A stretch of 49,198 nt of DNA from Ga0074139 sp964515195 (GTDB lineage Bacteria; Bdellovibrionota; Bdellovibrionia; Bdellovibrionales; Bdellovibrionaceae). The translations under genes and the position numbers were made by a program. The notes beneath the pieces were generated by a model, which was not told where the DNA came from, did no database searches, and saw only the letters and a list, made by a program, of their open reading frames with translations. Of this stretch, positions 7,557 to 15,977 are shown piece by piece (positions within the stretch are counted from its first letter, which is position 1; each line of letters opens with the position of its first letter). Location: the NCBI GenBank assembly GCA_964515195.1, contig CAZETK010000020.1:1-49198 (forward strand). The letters run 5' to 3'.

Positions 7557-9149
7557 GTGACCCAATTTTTTCTTCGACTCAAGACTTATCATTTACCAAT
7601 TTTGAGTGGCCTGCTTGTAGCCACCTCCTACCCACCCTTTCCGGCCTGGGCGATTTTGTTCTGCTGGGTTCCCCTTTGGATTTTTTGTTCAAAGCAAGAA
7701 TCTCTTACGAAAACCTTTTGGGCTGGGTGGCTGACTCAATTCATATTGAGCTTGATCGGTTTTCACTGGGTCGCCCACACCGCGCACACATTCGGTAATC
7801 TACCGTGGTTTGTGGCTTTTCCCGCCCTTTTAGCATTCGCCGGACTAGTCCACCTTCATATTCCTGCCTCCGTTGTGATTGTAAATGCACTTCGTGGTAA
7901 AAAAGAGTGGCCAACTTGGGCTGTCTTTATGGCCTATGCCATCATCTTCTCGCTGCTTGAGCGTGTATGGCCGATGATTTTTCCTTGGCACTTAGGCTAC
8001 AGTCTTTTGTTCAGCCGTCTTGAGATCTACCAATTGGCCGAGTGGGTGGGATTTTCCGGCCTCTCCATATGGTTAAGCCTACTAAATGCGATGATAGCTA
8101 CGGGGGTCTTGGCTTGGGTCCATCGAAGAGGCCTTGTTTCTCTTGGAGTTTGGGTGGGCGCCGCTTTGATTATCTTTTTGGGGGGCAATATCGCGGGCTC
8201 TTTGATCCGCCCTCACGATGGCGCCGAGTCTGCGGCCAAAACGATTAAAAGTCTGATAGTACAAGCCAATATCGGGCACTTTGATAAAATCATGGCTGAA
8301 AAAAACCTGAAGTCTGGCACCGGAGACCTGCAACGGACCGTCCAAAAAATCTATTTTGACTTAACTGATGAGGCTCTTGAAAAATTTCCAGAAGCCGAGT
8401 TGATCGTTTGGCCAGAGACGGCCCTAGCGGACTATCTCGATGTTGAATATTTGTCACGACCCCGACAGCTTGAACTTCGAGAGAAGGTTTTAAGCTGGAA
8501 CCGCGCTTTGGTGACCGGCGCCTACTCTCGCGAGATCGGAACCGATAATGTCTTCAATGCGATTTTTGCTTTTACTCCCCAGGGAACCTTGTCAGATTCG
8601 GCTTATCGCAAGTCGCAACTGCTCGCCTTTGGTGAATATCTGCCGGGCAGCGAGGCTTTTCCTTGGCTTTTAAAAATTGTTCCCTTCGTTTCCAATTTTG
8701 CCCGTGGTCCCGGACCACAAATAAAGTCCTTAAATCTTAATGGTAAATCCATAAGTCTCGCGCCCCAGATCTGTTATGAAAGCCTTTATCCTGATTTTAA
8801 TCGCTCCGCCGCCTTAATGGGGGGCGAAGTGATCATCAATGTCACGAATGATTCTTGGTTTGGAGAAAGTTTTGAACCCTTCCAGCATGGAACCATGAAT
8901 TGGGCCCGTGCCATTGAAACCAGACGCCCTTTGATTCGCGCAACAAATACAGGGCAATCTTCGATGATCACGCATACCGGCCGAGTTCTAATCAAATCTC
9001 CCATTGGGCAATCCTGGTATGGACTGGCGGATATCCCCATCCCTCAAAAGACGACAACTTTTTATATGAAGTACGGTTATCTTGACTGGATTGTCTACCT
9101 TATGTTTTTGTTAATCCTCATTTGGAGGATGAAACGCCGTGAGAACTGA
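7557..9149 (+). CDS. lnt: Apolipoprotein N-acyltransferase Lnt
   Basis: Lnt adds the third acyl chain to the N-terminal cysteine of lipoproteins at the inner membrane, using phospholipid as donor. The N-terminal half (residues 1-225) contains about six hydrophobic segments. The nitrilase-like C-terminal domain has the catalytic triad E287 (VWPETA), K352 (YRKSQLLAFGEYLP) and C406 (PQICYESL), and a final membrane helix at about 505-524. At 530 residues it is the usual family length. The GTG at 7557 has no Shine-Dalgarno; TTGCTT (7521) and TAGTCT (7545, spacer 18) would put transcription start near 7557, so a leaderless transcript is possible. The window encodes several lipoproteins that would be its substrates. 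The end overlaps mutS2 by 11 bp. Confidence 0.95.
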   Translation: MTQFFLRLKTYHLPILSGLLVATSYPPFPAWAILFCWVPLWIFCSKQESLTKTFWAGWLTQFILSLIGFHWVAHTAHTFGNLPWFVAFPALLAFAGLVHLHIPASVVIVNALRGKKEWPTWAVFMAYAIIFSLLERVWPMIFPWHLGYSLLFSRLEIYQLAEWVGFSGLSIWLSLLNAMIATGVLAWVHRRGLVSLGVWVGAALIIFLGGNIAGSLIRPHDGAESAAKTIKSLIVQANIGHFDKIMAEKNLKSGTGDLQRTVQKIYFDLTDEALEKFPEAELIVWPETALADYLDVEYLSRPRQLELREKVLSWNRALVTGAYSREIGTDNVFNAIFAFTPQGTLSDSAYRKSQLLAFGEYLPGSEAFPWLLKIVPFVSNFARGPGPQIKSLNLNGKSISLAPQICYESLYPDFNRSAALMGGEVIINVTNDSWFGESFEPFQHGTMNWARAIETRRPLIRATNTGQSSMITHTGRVLIKSPIGQSWYGLADIPIPQKTTTFYMKYGYLDWIVYLMFLLILIWRMKRREN

Positions 9150-11472
9150 ATTATTTAAAAGTCTGGATTGGGAGTTGATCCTTCAGAAGATTCAGGAATT
9201 GGCCACCAGTCTCGCCGCTAAAGAAAGTATTCTGAAAACCCAACCTCATAAGACAGCTGATCAAGCGTATGCGCAGTTTCAAGAGATTGAAGCTGCGTTT
9301 AATATTATCTCTTCAGGCTTACGTCCCCATATGCAAAGCCTTGATCTTTTCATGAACTGGTTTGTTCGAGTTAAGAAAAAATCGGTTTTAAAAGCTTTAG
9401 AAATCAAAGATGTTCGATCTTTTTGTTTAGAAGCTTTGGCTTTAAAGGAGGTTCTTAAGCAAAATCCGAGTCCCTGGAGTGAAAGCCTCCTCGCCCAGAT
9501 CATGGAGCCCTCGGAGCCTCTATCCGCCATTGATCAAATCATGACCCCTAATGGGGATATACGTAATGATGCCAGCGAAAAGCTCTATCAACTTTACACC
9601 GAGCGAGAGCGCCTAAGTCGTGAAGTTCAAGGCGCCATGGATCGACTTGTGAAAGATCATCAAGTGGAAAACATGTTGCAAGACAAGTATGTGACCACTC
9701 GCGAAGGACGATGGGTGATCCCGGTTCGTTCGGGAATGCAGCACTTCGTTCCGGGAGTCATTCACGGCTCGTCTCAGACAAAGCAAACGGTTTTCATGGA
9801 GCCCGAGCGGGTGATACCACTGAACAATCGCCTGCGGCAAATCGAAGTGGAGCTTGAAGAGGAAATTGAAAGACTACTCACGCAGTTATCCCTTTACTTG
9901 GCGGATCTGGCTTTGGAATTCGAGTCCACCCGTCATTTGATGGAGGGGGCCGATATCCGCCTGGCTCAGGCTCAGTTTTCATCCAAAATTCAGGCGGCCC
10001 CTATTGAATTTTCTGAATCTGATATTCTTCTGGAAGAAGTCCGACATCCTCTCTTGCAGCTTTCGGGCGGTAAAGTGGTTCCTAATACCGTCCAACTGAA
10101 CGGTAAAAAGAAAATTCTGATTCTGTCAGGCCCCAATGCTGGCGGAAAGACCGTTCTCTTAAAGTCGATCGGATTGGCGTCGCAGATGGCTCGTTGCGGT
10201 CTTCCAATCTGCGCCTCTGCGAACTCTCGCCTTCCCTTTTTCGAAAATATTGTCGTGGGAATCGGAGACTCTCAAAGTGTCGATGAAAATCTTTCCACCT
10301 TCGCGGCTCACTTGAAAATTCTTGATGAGGCTGCTAAGGCTCATGGTTCGAACACATTAATCTTAATTGACGAAATCTGCGGCTCAACAGATCCCGAGGA
10401 AGGCTCTGCCCTGGCTCGCTCTTTTATAGAGGAATTTGAGAAAAATGAAGTTTTCGCCGTGATCACTTCTCACTTGTCTCCCTTAAAAACGGGATGGAGC
10501 GAAACCGGTCGTGTTCTGAACGGAAGTTTGGAGTTTAACAGCGAGGTCGGTCGCCCCACTTACCAATTTCTTTCAGGTGTGCCAGGTGATTCGTTGGCCT
10601 TACAAACGGCGCAACGGGTTGGCGTCGATAAGAAATTAATTGATCGAGCTTTGGAATATCTTTCTCCCATAAGCAAAAAGCGATTGGAAAACTTGAATGA
10701 AATTGAAAAATTGAAGAAGGACTTGATGGAGCTTCAGCAAGTCTGGCGGGAAGAATCTCAAAAGGCCCATTCCTTAAAGCATGAGTACGAATCGAAAGTC
10801 CGTAAGTTCGAAAAAGAAAAGGAAAGGCTTCTTGATAAGGAGCTGCGCAAAGCTGAAAAGAAAGTGGAAGAAGCCATCAATCAAGCTCGGGTGGACGACA
10901 CCTTCAAAAAGTTTCGCAGCTTGAACGAAGTTAAATCGACGCTGCCCGAGATCGTTAAGGCTACGCCTTTTGCCATGGAAAATAAAATTGCTAACGCCGA
11001 AGACTTTGCCAAAAAGTTTCCTCCTGGAACTAAAGTTTTTGTTCCCTCGTTGAATCAAGATGGCCTGATTCAAAGCCAGCCCAATGCGAAGGGCGAAGTG
11101 ATGGTGTTAGCGAACTCTATTCGATTGCAGCTCCCCTGGTTTGAGCTGAAGCCACCGGGATCAGCCCCAAACCCTACCGCCAAGATTGTCCGTCAAAGCT
11201 CGGGTTTTTTTGCCTCGTTAGTGGACGAAGATAAGACCTTGGATCTTCGCGGAAAGACCGTCGAAGAGGCCTTGGAAGATTTAGAAATCGCCTTGGACCA
11301 AGCGGTTAACCGTCAAGATGATCGCATCAAGATCATCCACGGCCACGGAACCGAAGCCTTAAAAAAGGCCGTGCGAACCTACCTCTCCCGCTCCGTTTAC
11401 GTCAAAAAATGGAAGGCCGGCTCCCCCGATCAAGGCGGCGATGGCATAACCTGGATCGAACTAACCGACTAA
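9139..11472 (+). CDS. mutS2: MutS2 with C-terminal Smr endonuclease domain
   Basis: MutS2 proteins suppress recombination or act on branched DNA and collided ribosomes, not canonical mismatch repair. The sequence lacks the MutS mismatch-recognition domain. It has a core clamp region (about 120-300), an ATPase with Walker A GPNAGGKT (331-338) and Walker B LILIDEICGSTDPEEG, a long coiled coil (about 510-600), and a C-terminal Smr domain with LDLRG (701-705) and HGHGTEALK (734-742). At 777 residues it matches the family. The GTG start follows GGAGG and lies inside the end of lnt, so expression is probably coupled. After the stop come 171 bp before argG. Confidence 0.95.
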   Translation: MRTELFKSLDWELILQKIQELATSLAAKESILKTQPHKTADQAYAQFQEIEAAFNIISSGLRPHMQSLDLFMNWFVRVKKKSVLKALEIKDVRSFCLEALALKEVLKQNPSPWSESLLAQIMEPSEPLSAIDQIMTPNGDIRNDASEKLYQLYTERERLSREVQGAMDRLVKDHQVENMLQDKYVTTREGRWVIPVRSGMQHFVPGVIHGSSQTKQTVFMEPERVIPLNNRLRQIEVELEEEIERLLTQLSLYLADLALEFESTRHLMEGADIRLAQAQFSSKIQAAPIEFSESDILLEEVRHPLLQLSGGKVVPNTVQLNGKKKILILSGPNAGGKTVLLKSIGLASQMARCGLPICASANSRLPFFENIVVGIGDSQSVDENLSTFAAHLKILDEAAKAHGSNTLILIDEICGSTDPEEGSALARSFIEEFEKNEVFAVITSHLSPLKTGWSETGRVLNGSLEFNSEVGRPTYQFLSGVPGDSLALQTAQRVGVDKKLIDRALEYLSPISKKRLENLNEIEKLKKDLMELQQVWREESQKAHSLKHEYESKVRKFEKEKERLLDKELRKAEKKVEEAINQARVDDTFKKFRSLNEVKSTLPEIVKATPFAMENKIANAEDFAKKFPPGTKVFVPSLNQDGLIQSQPNAKGEVMVLANSIRLQLPWFELKPPGSAPNPTAKIVRQSSGFFASLVDEDKTLDLRGKTVEEALEDLEIALDQAVNRQDDRIKIIHGHGTEALKKAVRTYLSRSVYVKKWKAGSPDQGGDGITWIELTD

Positions 11473-11575
11473 AAGGTGCGAGGCTGGATATCAAGCGCGA
11501 AGCTAGGAAAAAAATGGCTCCTGATTATCCAAATTAACCTGGCCCCCAATCCAGTGCTGGCGTGCTGCGTCCGTA

Positions 11576-11600
11576 AACACGGCCTGGCACCATTGACCGG
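11576..11600 (+). repeat. Dispersed repeat copy 1 (core CGGCCTGGCACC)
   Basis: AAACACGGCCTGGCACCAT lies within this interval. The core recurs at 46463-46480 and 46503-46520, and a partial copy (TAAACACGGCCTGGC) occurs in coding DNA near 19430. Its right edge overlaps the proposed -35 element of argG. Confidence 0.65.
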
Positions 11601-11621
11601 TTCGGGGTGGGGGGCTAGTCT
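11593..11621 (+). promoter_or_regulatory. Candidate argGH promoter
   Basis: TTGACC (11593-11598), a 17-bp spacer, and TAGTCT (11616-11621). Transcription would begin near 11628, leaving a short leader that contains the AGGAG ribosome site of argG. The spacer is unusually G-rich. Confidence 0.45.
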
Positions 11622-11643
11622 CAATTATTCAGGAGATTCTTCC

Positions 11644-12864
11644 ATGTCGGCTCACAGCTTAAATCAAGATGCGGTTCTGCTTGTCTATAGTGGAGGCTTG
11701 GACACCTCTATTTGTATTCCGCTTATGCGTCAGGAGTACGGATATAAAAAGGTTATCACCGTCACTGTTGATGTCGGCCAGAACCCGGATGATATTCGCC
11801 AAGCGGCCGAGAAGGCGCGGGTTTTACAGACCGAACATTACACAGTGGATGCCAAAGATGAGTTTGTTGAGAAATTCTGCTGGGCGGCGGTTAAGGCCAA
11901 TGGGGATTATCAGGGTTACCCCATGTCCACGTCCATTGCCCGCCCCTTGATTGCCGCTAAAGCTGTCGAGGTTGCCAAGCAACTGGGTGTTCACGCCTTT
12001 GCCCACGGCTGCACCGGAAAAGGCAATGATCAGTTTCGAATTGAATTTGGAATCCGATCCCTTCTTCCCAATGCCCTCATTCATGCCCCTATCCGCGAGC
12101 GGAACATGACTCGTTCATGGGAAATCGATTATGCGCAAAAAAATAATGTCCCCATTCAACAGTCTTTAGAAAAAATTTGGTCCATCGACGAAAATCTTTG
12201 GGGACGCTCTATTGAAGGAGGACGCTTAGAGGAACCCGACTTTGCGCCACCTGAGGAAATCTTCCAGTGGACTCGGTCCCTGACAGCTACTCCTCAAGAG
12301 CCTTCAGAAATTATCATGGAATTCAATAATGGCACTCCCGTAGCATTGAACCAAGAAACCGGCTCCCCTGCCGAGCTGGTTATTCGACTGAACCAGCTAG
12401 CAGGTGATCATGGTATCGGCCGAGTTGACATCATGGAAGACAGGTTGATGGGTCTCAAAGTACGAGAAAACTATGAGTGTCCTGCGGCTACTGTTTTCTT
12501 GAAAGCCCATAAAGCTTTGGAAAATCTAGTTCTGACCCGAGATGAAATCCGCTTTAAGGCTTTAGTGGATCAAGAGTGGAGCCGGATGGCCTACGAGGGC
12601 CTATGGTGGGACCCCCTGAAAGAAGATTTAGAAGCCTTTATCAATCACACGCAATTTCGTGTCAGCGGGAAGGTTCACTTAAGGCTCTATAAAGGGAATG
12701 CTACTGTCATCGGCCGCAACTCACCCTGGGCCCTTTACTCTGAGGAGCTGGCCTCATTTGACACGACCACTTTTGACCAGCGGGAAAGCACAGGCACCGT
12801 CAAAAATTTCGGTCTTCAATCCCGAATGTATGCCCGGATCAAAGAGAAAAACCAGGGTCACTAA
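11644..12864 (+). CDS. argG: Argininosuccinate synthase
   Basis: ATP-dependent condensation of citrulline with aspartate to argininosuccinate, the penultimate step of arginine biosynthesis. The ATP-pyrophosphatase loop SGGLDTS is at residues 16-22; HGCTGKGNDQFRIE and GRSIEGGRLE mark the substrate-binding and oligomer regions. The 406-residue length and sequence pattern fit the shorter bacterial/eukaryotic ArgG type. The frame is open upstream to 11476, but ATG at 11644 follows CAGGAGATTC and yields the normal N-terminus, so the upstream stretch is not coding. argH follows after 27 bp, forming an argGH operon. Confidence 0.97.
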   Translation: MSAHSLNQDAVLLVYSGGLDTSICIPLMRQEYGYKKVITVTVDVGQNPDDIRQAAEKARVLQTEHYTVDAKDEFVEKFCWAAVKANGDYQGYPMSTSIARPLIAAKAVEVAKQLGVHAFAHGCTGKGNDQFRIEFGIRSLLPNALIHAPIRERNMTRSWEIDYAQKNNVPIQQSLEKIWSIDENLWGRSIEGGRLEEPDFAPPEEIFQWTRSLTATPQEPSEIIMEFNNGTPVALNQETGSPAELVIRLNQLAGDHGIGRVDIMEDRLMGLKVRENYECPAATVFLKAHKALENLVLTRDEIRFKALVDQEWSRMAYEGLWWDPLKEDLEAFINHTQFRVSGKVHLRLYKGNATVIGRNSPWALYSEELASFDTTTFDQRESTGTVKNFGLQSRMYARIKEKNQGH

Positions 12865-12891
12865 TAACTCAGGCTGGAACGAGAGGGTACC

Positions 12892-14259
12892 ATGAAACTG
12901 TGGGGTGGACGTTTTGAAAAAGAAACTGCAAAAGAAGTGGAAGAATTCACCTCTAGTGTTGTGACAGACGCCCGTATGTGGCGCTCTGATATTCAAGCCT
13001 CCATCGCTCACGCCCGGATGCTGGGGCAACAAAATATTATTCCTATGGCGGATGCCGATAAAATCATACATGGACTTATGGAAATTTCAGATGAGCTTAA
13101 GTCCGGCCAATGGCAACTCAACCCTCAAGCCGAAGATCTTCATTCAGAAATTGAAGCTCGACTGACGACGAAAATTGGAGAGGCCGCCCGAAAGCTTCAT
13201 ACAGCCCGCAGCCGCAATGACCAGGTGGCCACGGACACCCGACACTATCTTTTACATGAAGTGAAAGACTTGATGAACCTTTTAACAAATCTCAAATCAG
13301 AACTGCTTCAGCATTCGGAAAAGAATCTTAATACGATTCTTCCGGGAATGACACATATGCAACACGCCCAGCCCGTCAGCTTGGCTCATCACCTACTGGC
13401 CTACTTTTGGATGTTCCAGCGTGATCAAGAAAGATTGCAGGACTCACTCAAAAGAATCTCGATTCTTCCCTTAGGGTCAGCGGCACTAGCGGGCACTGGC
13501 TTTGCGATTGATCGAAAAATGACTCAAATGGAACTTGGCTTTGCAGGCGTTGCAGAAAACAGCCTTGATGCAGTTTCAGATCGGGATTTCGTTATCGAGT
13601 TTTTATCTCATGCCGCCCTTATCATGATGCACCTGTCACGCCTATCAGAAGAGTTGATCTTGTGGAGCACTCCGGAGTTCAACTTTGTAGAACTGGGAGA
13701 TGAGGTCACAACCGGTTCCTCCATTATGCCACAGAAAAAAAACCCCGATGTGGCCGAGCTGATCCGAGGGCGCGTAGGCCGAGTCTACGGCGCCTTAATG
13801 GGGAGCCTCACAATGATGAAGGCCTTGCCTCTTGCTTACAATCGCGACCAACAGGAAGACAAAGTGCACCTGTTTGAAGGGTTGGACACCGTAAAGTCGT
13901 GCACATCCTTGATGACGCTTATGCTAAACAAGACGCGCTGGAACCGAGAAAGAATGCAACTGTCTTTGCGTCGAGATTTTTCTAATGCAACGGATCTGGC
14001 CGATGATTTGGTGGAAAAAGGATTAAGTTTCCGTGTTGCTCATGAAGTTGTCGGTCAATTGGTTCAGTCTTGTCATAAACAACAAAAAGGTCTTGAGGAT
14101 CTGACCCTGCAAGAGCTCAGATCCATTCATTCTTCGTTTGATGAGAAAAGTCTAGCAAAGCTAAGTCATACGGCAGTCATGGAAGCCCGGCAGTCTGAAG
14201 GAGGAACGGCTCCCCGTTCAGTTATAGACCAGATTGAAAAAGCGCGTCGTTTCCTTTAA
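12892..14259 (+). CDS. argH: Argininosuccinate lyase
   Basis: Cleaves argininosuccinate to arginine and fumarate, completing the pathway begun by ArgG. The protein is 455 residues, the normal length, and starts MKLWGGRFEK as most ArgH do. The fumarase/aspartase superfamily signature GSSIMPQKKNP is at residues 275-285 with the catalytic serine in the flexible loop; TARSRNDQ and THMQHAQPVS provide further active-site residues. It is separated from argG by 27 bp with its own GAGGG site. Confidence 0.97.
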   Translation: MKLWGGRFEKETAKEVEEFTSSVVTDARMWRSDIQASIAHARMLGQQNIIPMADADKIIHGLMEISDELKSGQWQLNPQAEDLHSEIEARLTTKIGEAARKLHTARSRNDQVATDTRHYLLHEVKDLMNLLTNLKSELLQHSEKNLNTILPGMTHMQHAQPVSLAHHLLAYFWMFQRDQERLQDSLKRISILPLGSAALAGTGFAIDRKMTQMELGFAGVAENSLDAVSDRDFVIEFLSHAALIMMHLSRLSEELILWSTPEFNFVELGDEVTTGSSIMPQKKNPDVAELIRGRVGRVYGALMGSLTMMKALPLAYNRDQQEDKVHLFEGLDTVKSCTSLMTLMLNKTRWNRERMQLSLRRDFSNATDLADDLVEKGLSFRVAHEVVGQLVQSCHKQQKGLEDLTLQELRSIHSSFDEKSLAKLSHTAVMEARQSEGGTAPRSVIDQIEKARRFL

Positions 14260-14343
14260 CCAGTTTAAGGGAGAGCCCATCAGATCGCAGGAGGCAACAA
14301 TAATAGCTTGCCGGCGCAACTCCAGTCTTAATAAAGTTAACTA

Positions 14344-14985
14344 ATGGTATTTGAAAAATTAGATATAATCTTTCCGATTCACTCTTACATAGAACACTTT
14401 CAAAAAGTCGTCTCGCAACTTCCCCCGGTAATGACAAGTGCGCATTTCGGCGGTTGGAGTATTACTTCGTCAGATGGCGATTACAAAGACGGCTGGGTTT
14501 ACCAAAGAAAGGTAACTCCTGAATCTGCAAATTCAATTGAAGACGTCAGAGCGTTTAATAACAAAATCAATTTTAAGGGAAGCCGGGCTTATCGCACTCC
14601 AACTAATATTTGTTCACCAGAATTAAAGGAAATGATCGAGCAGTTAAATGGATTGGGGCTGTTCCCCTGTCGGGTGAGATTTACACAGGTTTTGCCCGGA
14701 GGCGACACCCCTTTCCACCGAGATAACCCACCGGACATATATGGAGTTCGGCTTCATATACCTATTATCACGAATAGTGAATGTTTTTTTGAGTGCGAAG
14801 CCGGTAAAGCCCACTTACCCGCAGACGGATCGGCGTATTTATTAAAGGTCAATCAGATGCACCGAGTTTATAACCATGGCCCCTTTACAAGGGTTCACAT
14901 TATTATGGATGTTTATGATACAAAAGGCATCACCCAGTTTCATAAATTTACAGCCGCAGATCGCGCTAAATATAATATTAGTTAG
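14344..14985 (+). CDS. Aspartyl/asparaginyl beta-hydroxylase-like 2OG-Fe(II) dioxygenase
   Basis: Predicted cytoplasmic iron/2-oxoglutarate oxygenase of 213 residues. The jelly-roll signature has the metal ligands H125 and D127 in FHRDNPP, a strand GVRLHIPI with an arginine, H173 in NQMHRVYNHG and R183 in TRVHIIMD, which would bind 2-oxoglutarate. This order fits the Asp/Asn hydroxylase family (PF05118). The substrate cannot be deduced; members act on protein side chains or free amino compounds. Base composition looks somewhat more AT-rich than argH, which would fit recent acquisition but is weak evidence. It stands alone, 84 bp after argH, and is followed by the perfect hairpin at 15050-15080. 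Confidence 0.75.
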   Translation: MVFEKLDIIFPIHSYIEHFQKVVSQLPPVMTSAHFGGWSITSSDGDYKDGWVYQRKVTPESANSIEDVRAFNNKINFKGSRAYRTPTNICSPELKEMIEQLNGLGLFPCRVRFTQVLPGGDTPFHRDNPPDIYGVRLHIPIITNSECFFECEAGKAHLPADGSAYLLKVNQMHRVYNHGPFTRVHIIMDVYDTKGITQFHKFTAADRAKYNIS

Positions 14986-15049
14986 GTGATGTGGAACCAC
15001 GAAGTCATAGCCACAATTCCAAGCTAAAAGGTAACCTTCCTAAAAAGGT

Positions 15050-15080
15050 CCATATGACAGAGATAACCCCTGTCATATGG
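15050..15080. repeat. Perfect 11-bp inverted repeat with 9-nt loop
   Basis: CCATATGACAG (15050-15060) and CTGTCATATGG (15070-15080) flank AGATAACCC. It sits 64 bp after the dioxygenase stop and 164 bp before the lipoprotein start. No T-tract follows on either strand, so it could be a regulator site or RNA-stabilising hairpin instead of a classical terminator. Confidence 0.7.
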
Positions 15081-15244
15081 CTGGTAAACAGGTGTCCGCA
15101 TTATTGACGGATTGATTTAAGACGTTCCTTTCTGAGGCGCGAAAACAGCCCTTATCTTCCTGACTTACAGAGTCCTCTCAAATATAGACAAGGCTTCCAA
15201 TTTGCTGCTCTTTCGGTAGGGTCTGCTAAATCGTCGGGGGGTTC

Positions 15245-15973
15245 ATGAGGTTTCAAAGAGCGAATTCATTTTTAAGTTTAAGCCTGGCTGTAGCCTATGC
15301 TCTGCTCTTAGCAGCCTGCGGATCTTCGAAGTCTGGCAGCGGCGCCAGCGACTTTGCAAGCTGGTCGGATCTGGGAGGTGATGGATCGAATGGCAAACCC
15401 ATTGCCTACTGCAATAAAGCCTCTAACGATTCTCTTAGTTATAAGATTATGGCTCAGTATACAGGCGCTGGAGCCGATCCCAACTGGGCGAATTTAAAAA
15501 TTTATAGCGTACCTGCGGGATTTGAATCAGGCTCCGTGCATCTTCAATTCTGGAAGGGTTCAGCCGCTAATGATTCAGCGCTTAGCTTTCATAACACCCC
15601 CATTACTTTTTCTATTTGGGATTTAAACTCTGGAGCTTACATCAAGGAAAACTTAACTTCCTTAAGCTGGAGCCAGATTAGTGGCCTGGCCGCTGGCGCA
15701 AGTCTCTCAACCTTTCTTTCACGAGTGCTACTTGTCTTAAACCTTCAAGATGCCAATAAACAATTTACAGTTTTCAATGCCAGCGCCTATTTGACATCTA
15801 GTAACGCCCTTCAATCTAGCGTGAGTGCCCTTCTACCCGCCTTTTATGCTAACCCTTCGGACTATGCTCTACGCAGCGATGGCATGGCTCGCGAAACTGT
15901 TTTGCGCAACATGCACCCATTGCGAAATCAGGCAGGTGACTTTGCGGCCCTTGCGACAGCCTTATGCCAGTAG
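15245..15973 (+). CDS. Orphan lipoprotein
   Basis: 242 residues with a lipoprotein signal peptide: basic n-region MRFQRANSF, hydrophobic core, lipobox L22-A-A-C25 followed by Gly, predicting outer-membrane sorting. The mature part is polar, Ser/Ala-rich and beta-like with no recognised domain. A stretch GGGGGG acts as ribosome site. It converges on the next gene with 4 bp between the stops. No neighbour suggests a function. Confidence 0.75.
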   Translation: MRFQRANSFLSLSLAVAYALLLAACGSSKSGSGASDFASWSDLGGDGSNGKPIAYCNKASNDSLSYKIMAQYTGAGADPNWANLKIYSVPAGFESGSVHLQFWKGSAANDSALSFHNTPITFSIWDLNSGAYIKENLTSLSWSQISGLAAGASLSTFLSRVLLVLNLQDANKQFTVFNASAYLTSSNALQSSVSALLPAFYANPSDYALRSDGMARETVLRNMHPLRNQAGDFAALATALCQ

Positions 15974-15977
15974 CCGC

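Noticed and set aside
11476..11643. In-frame N-terminal extension of ArgG
   Set aside because: No ribosome site at 11476, composition unlike ArgG, and the region contains the dispersed repeat and a promoter; ATG 11644 gives the normal N-terminus.
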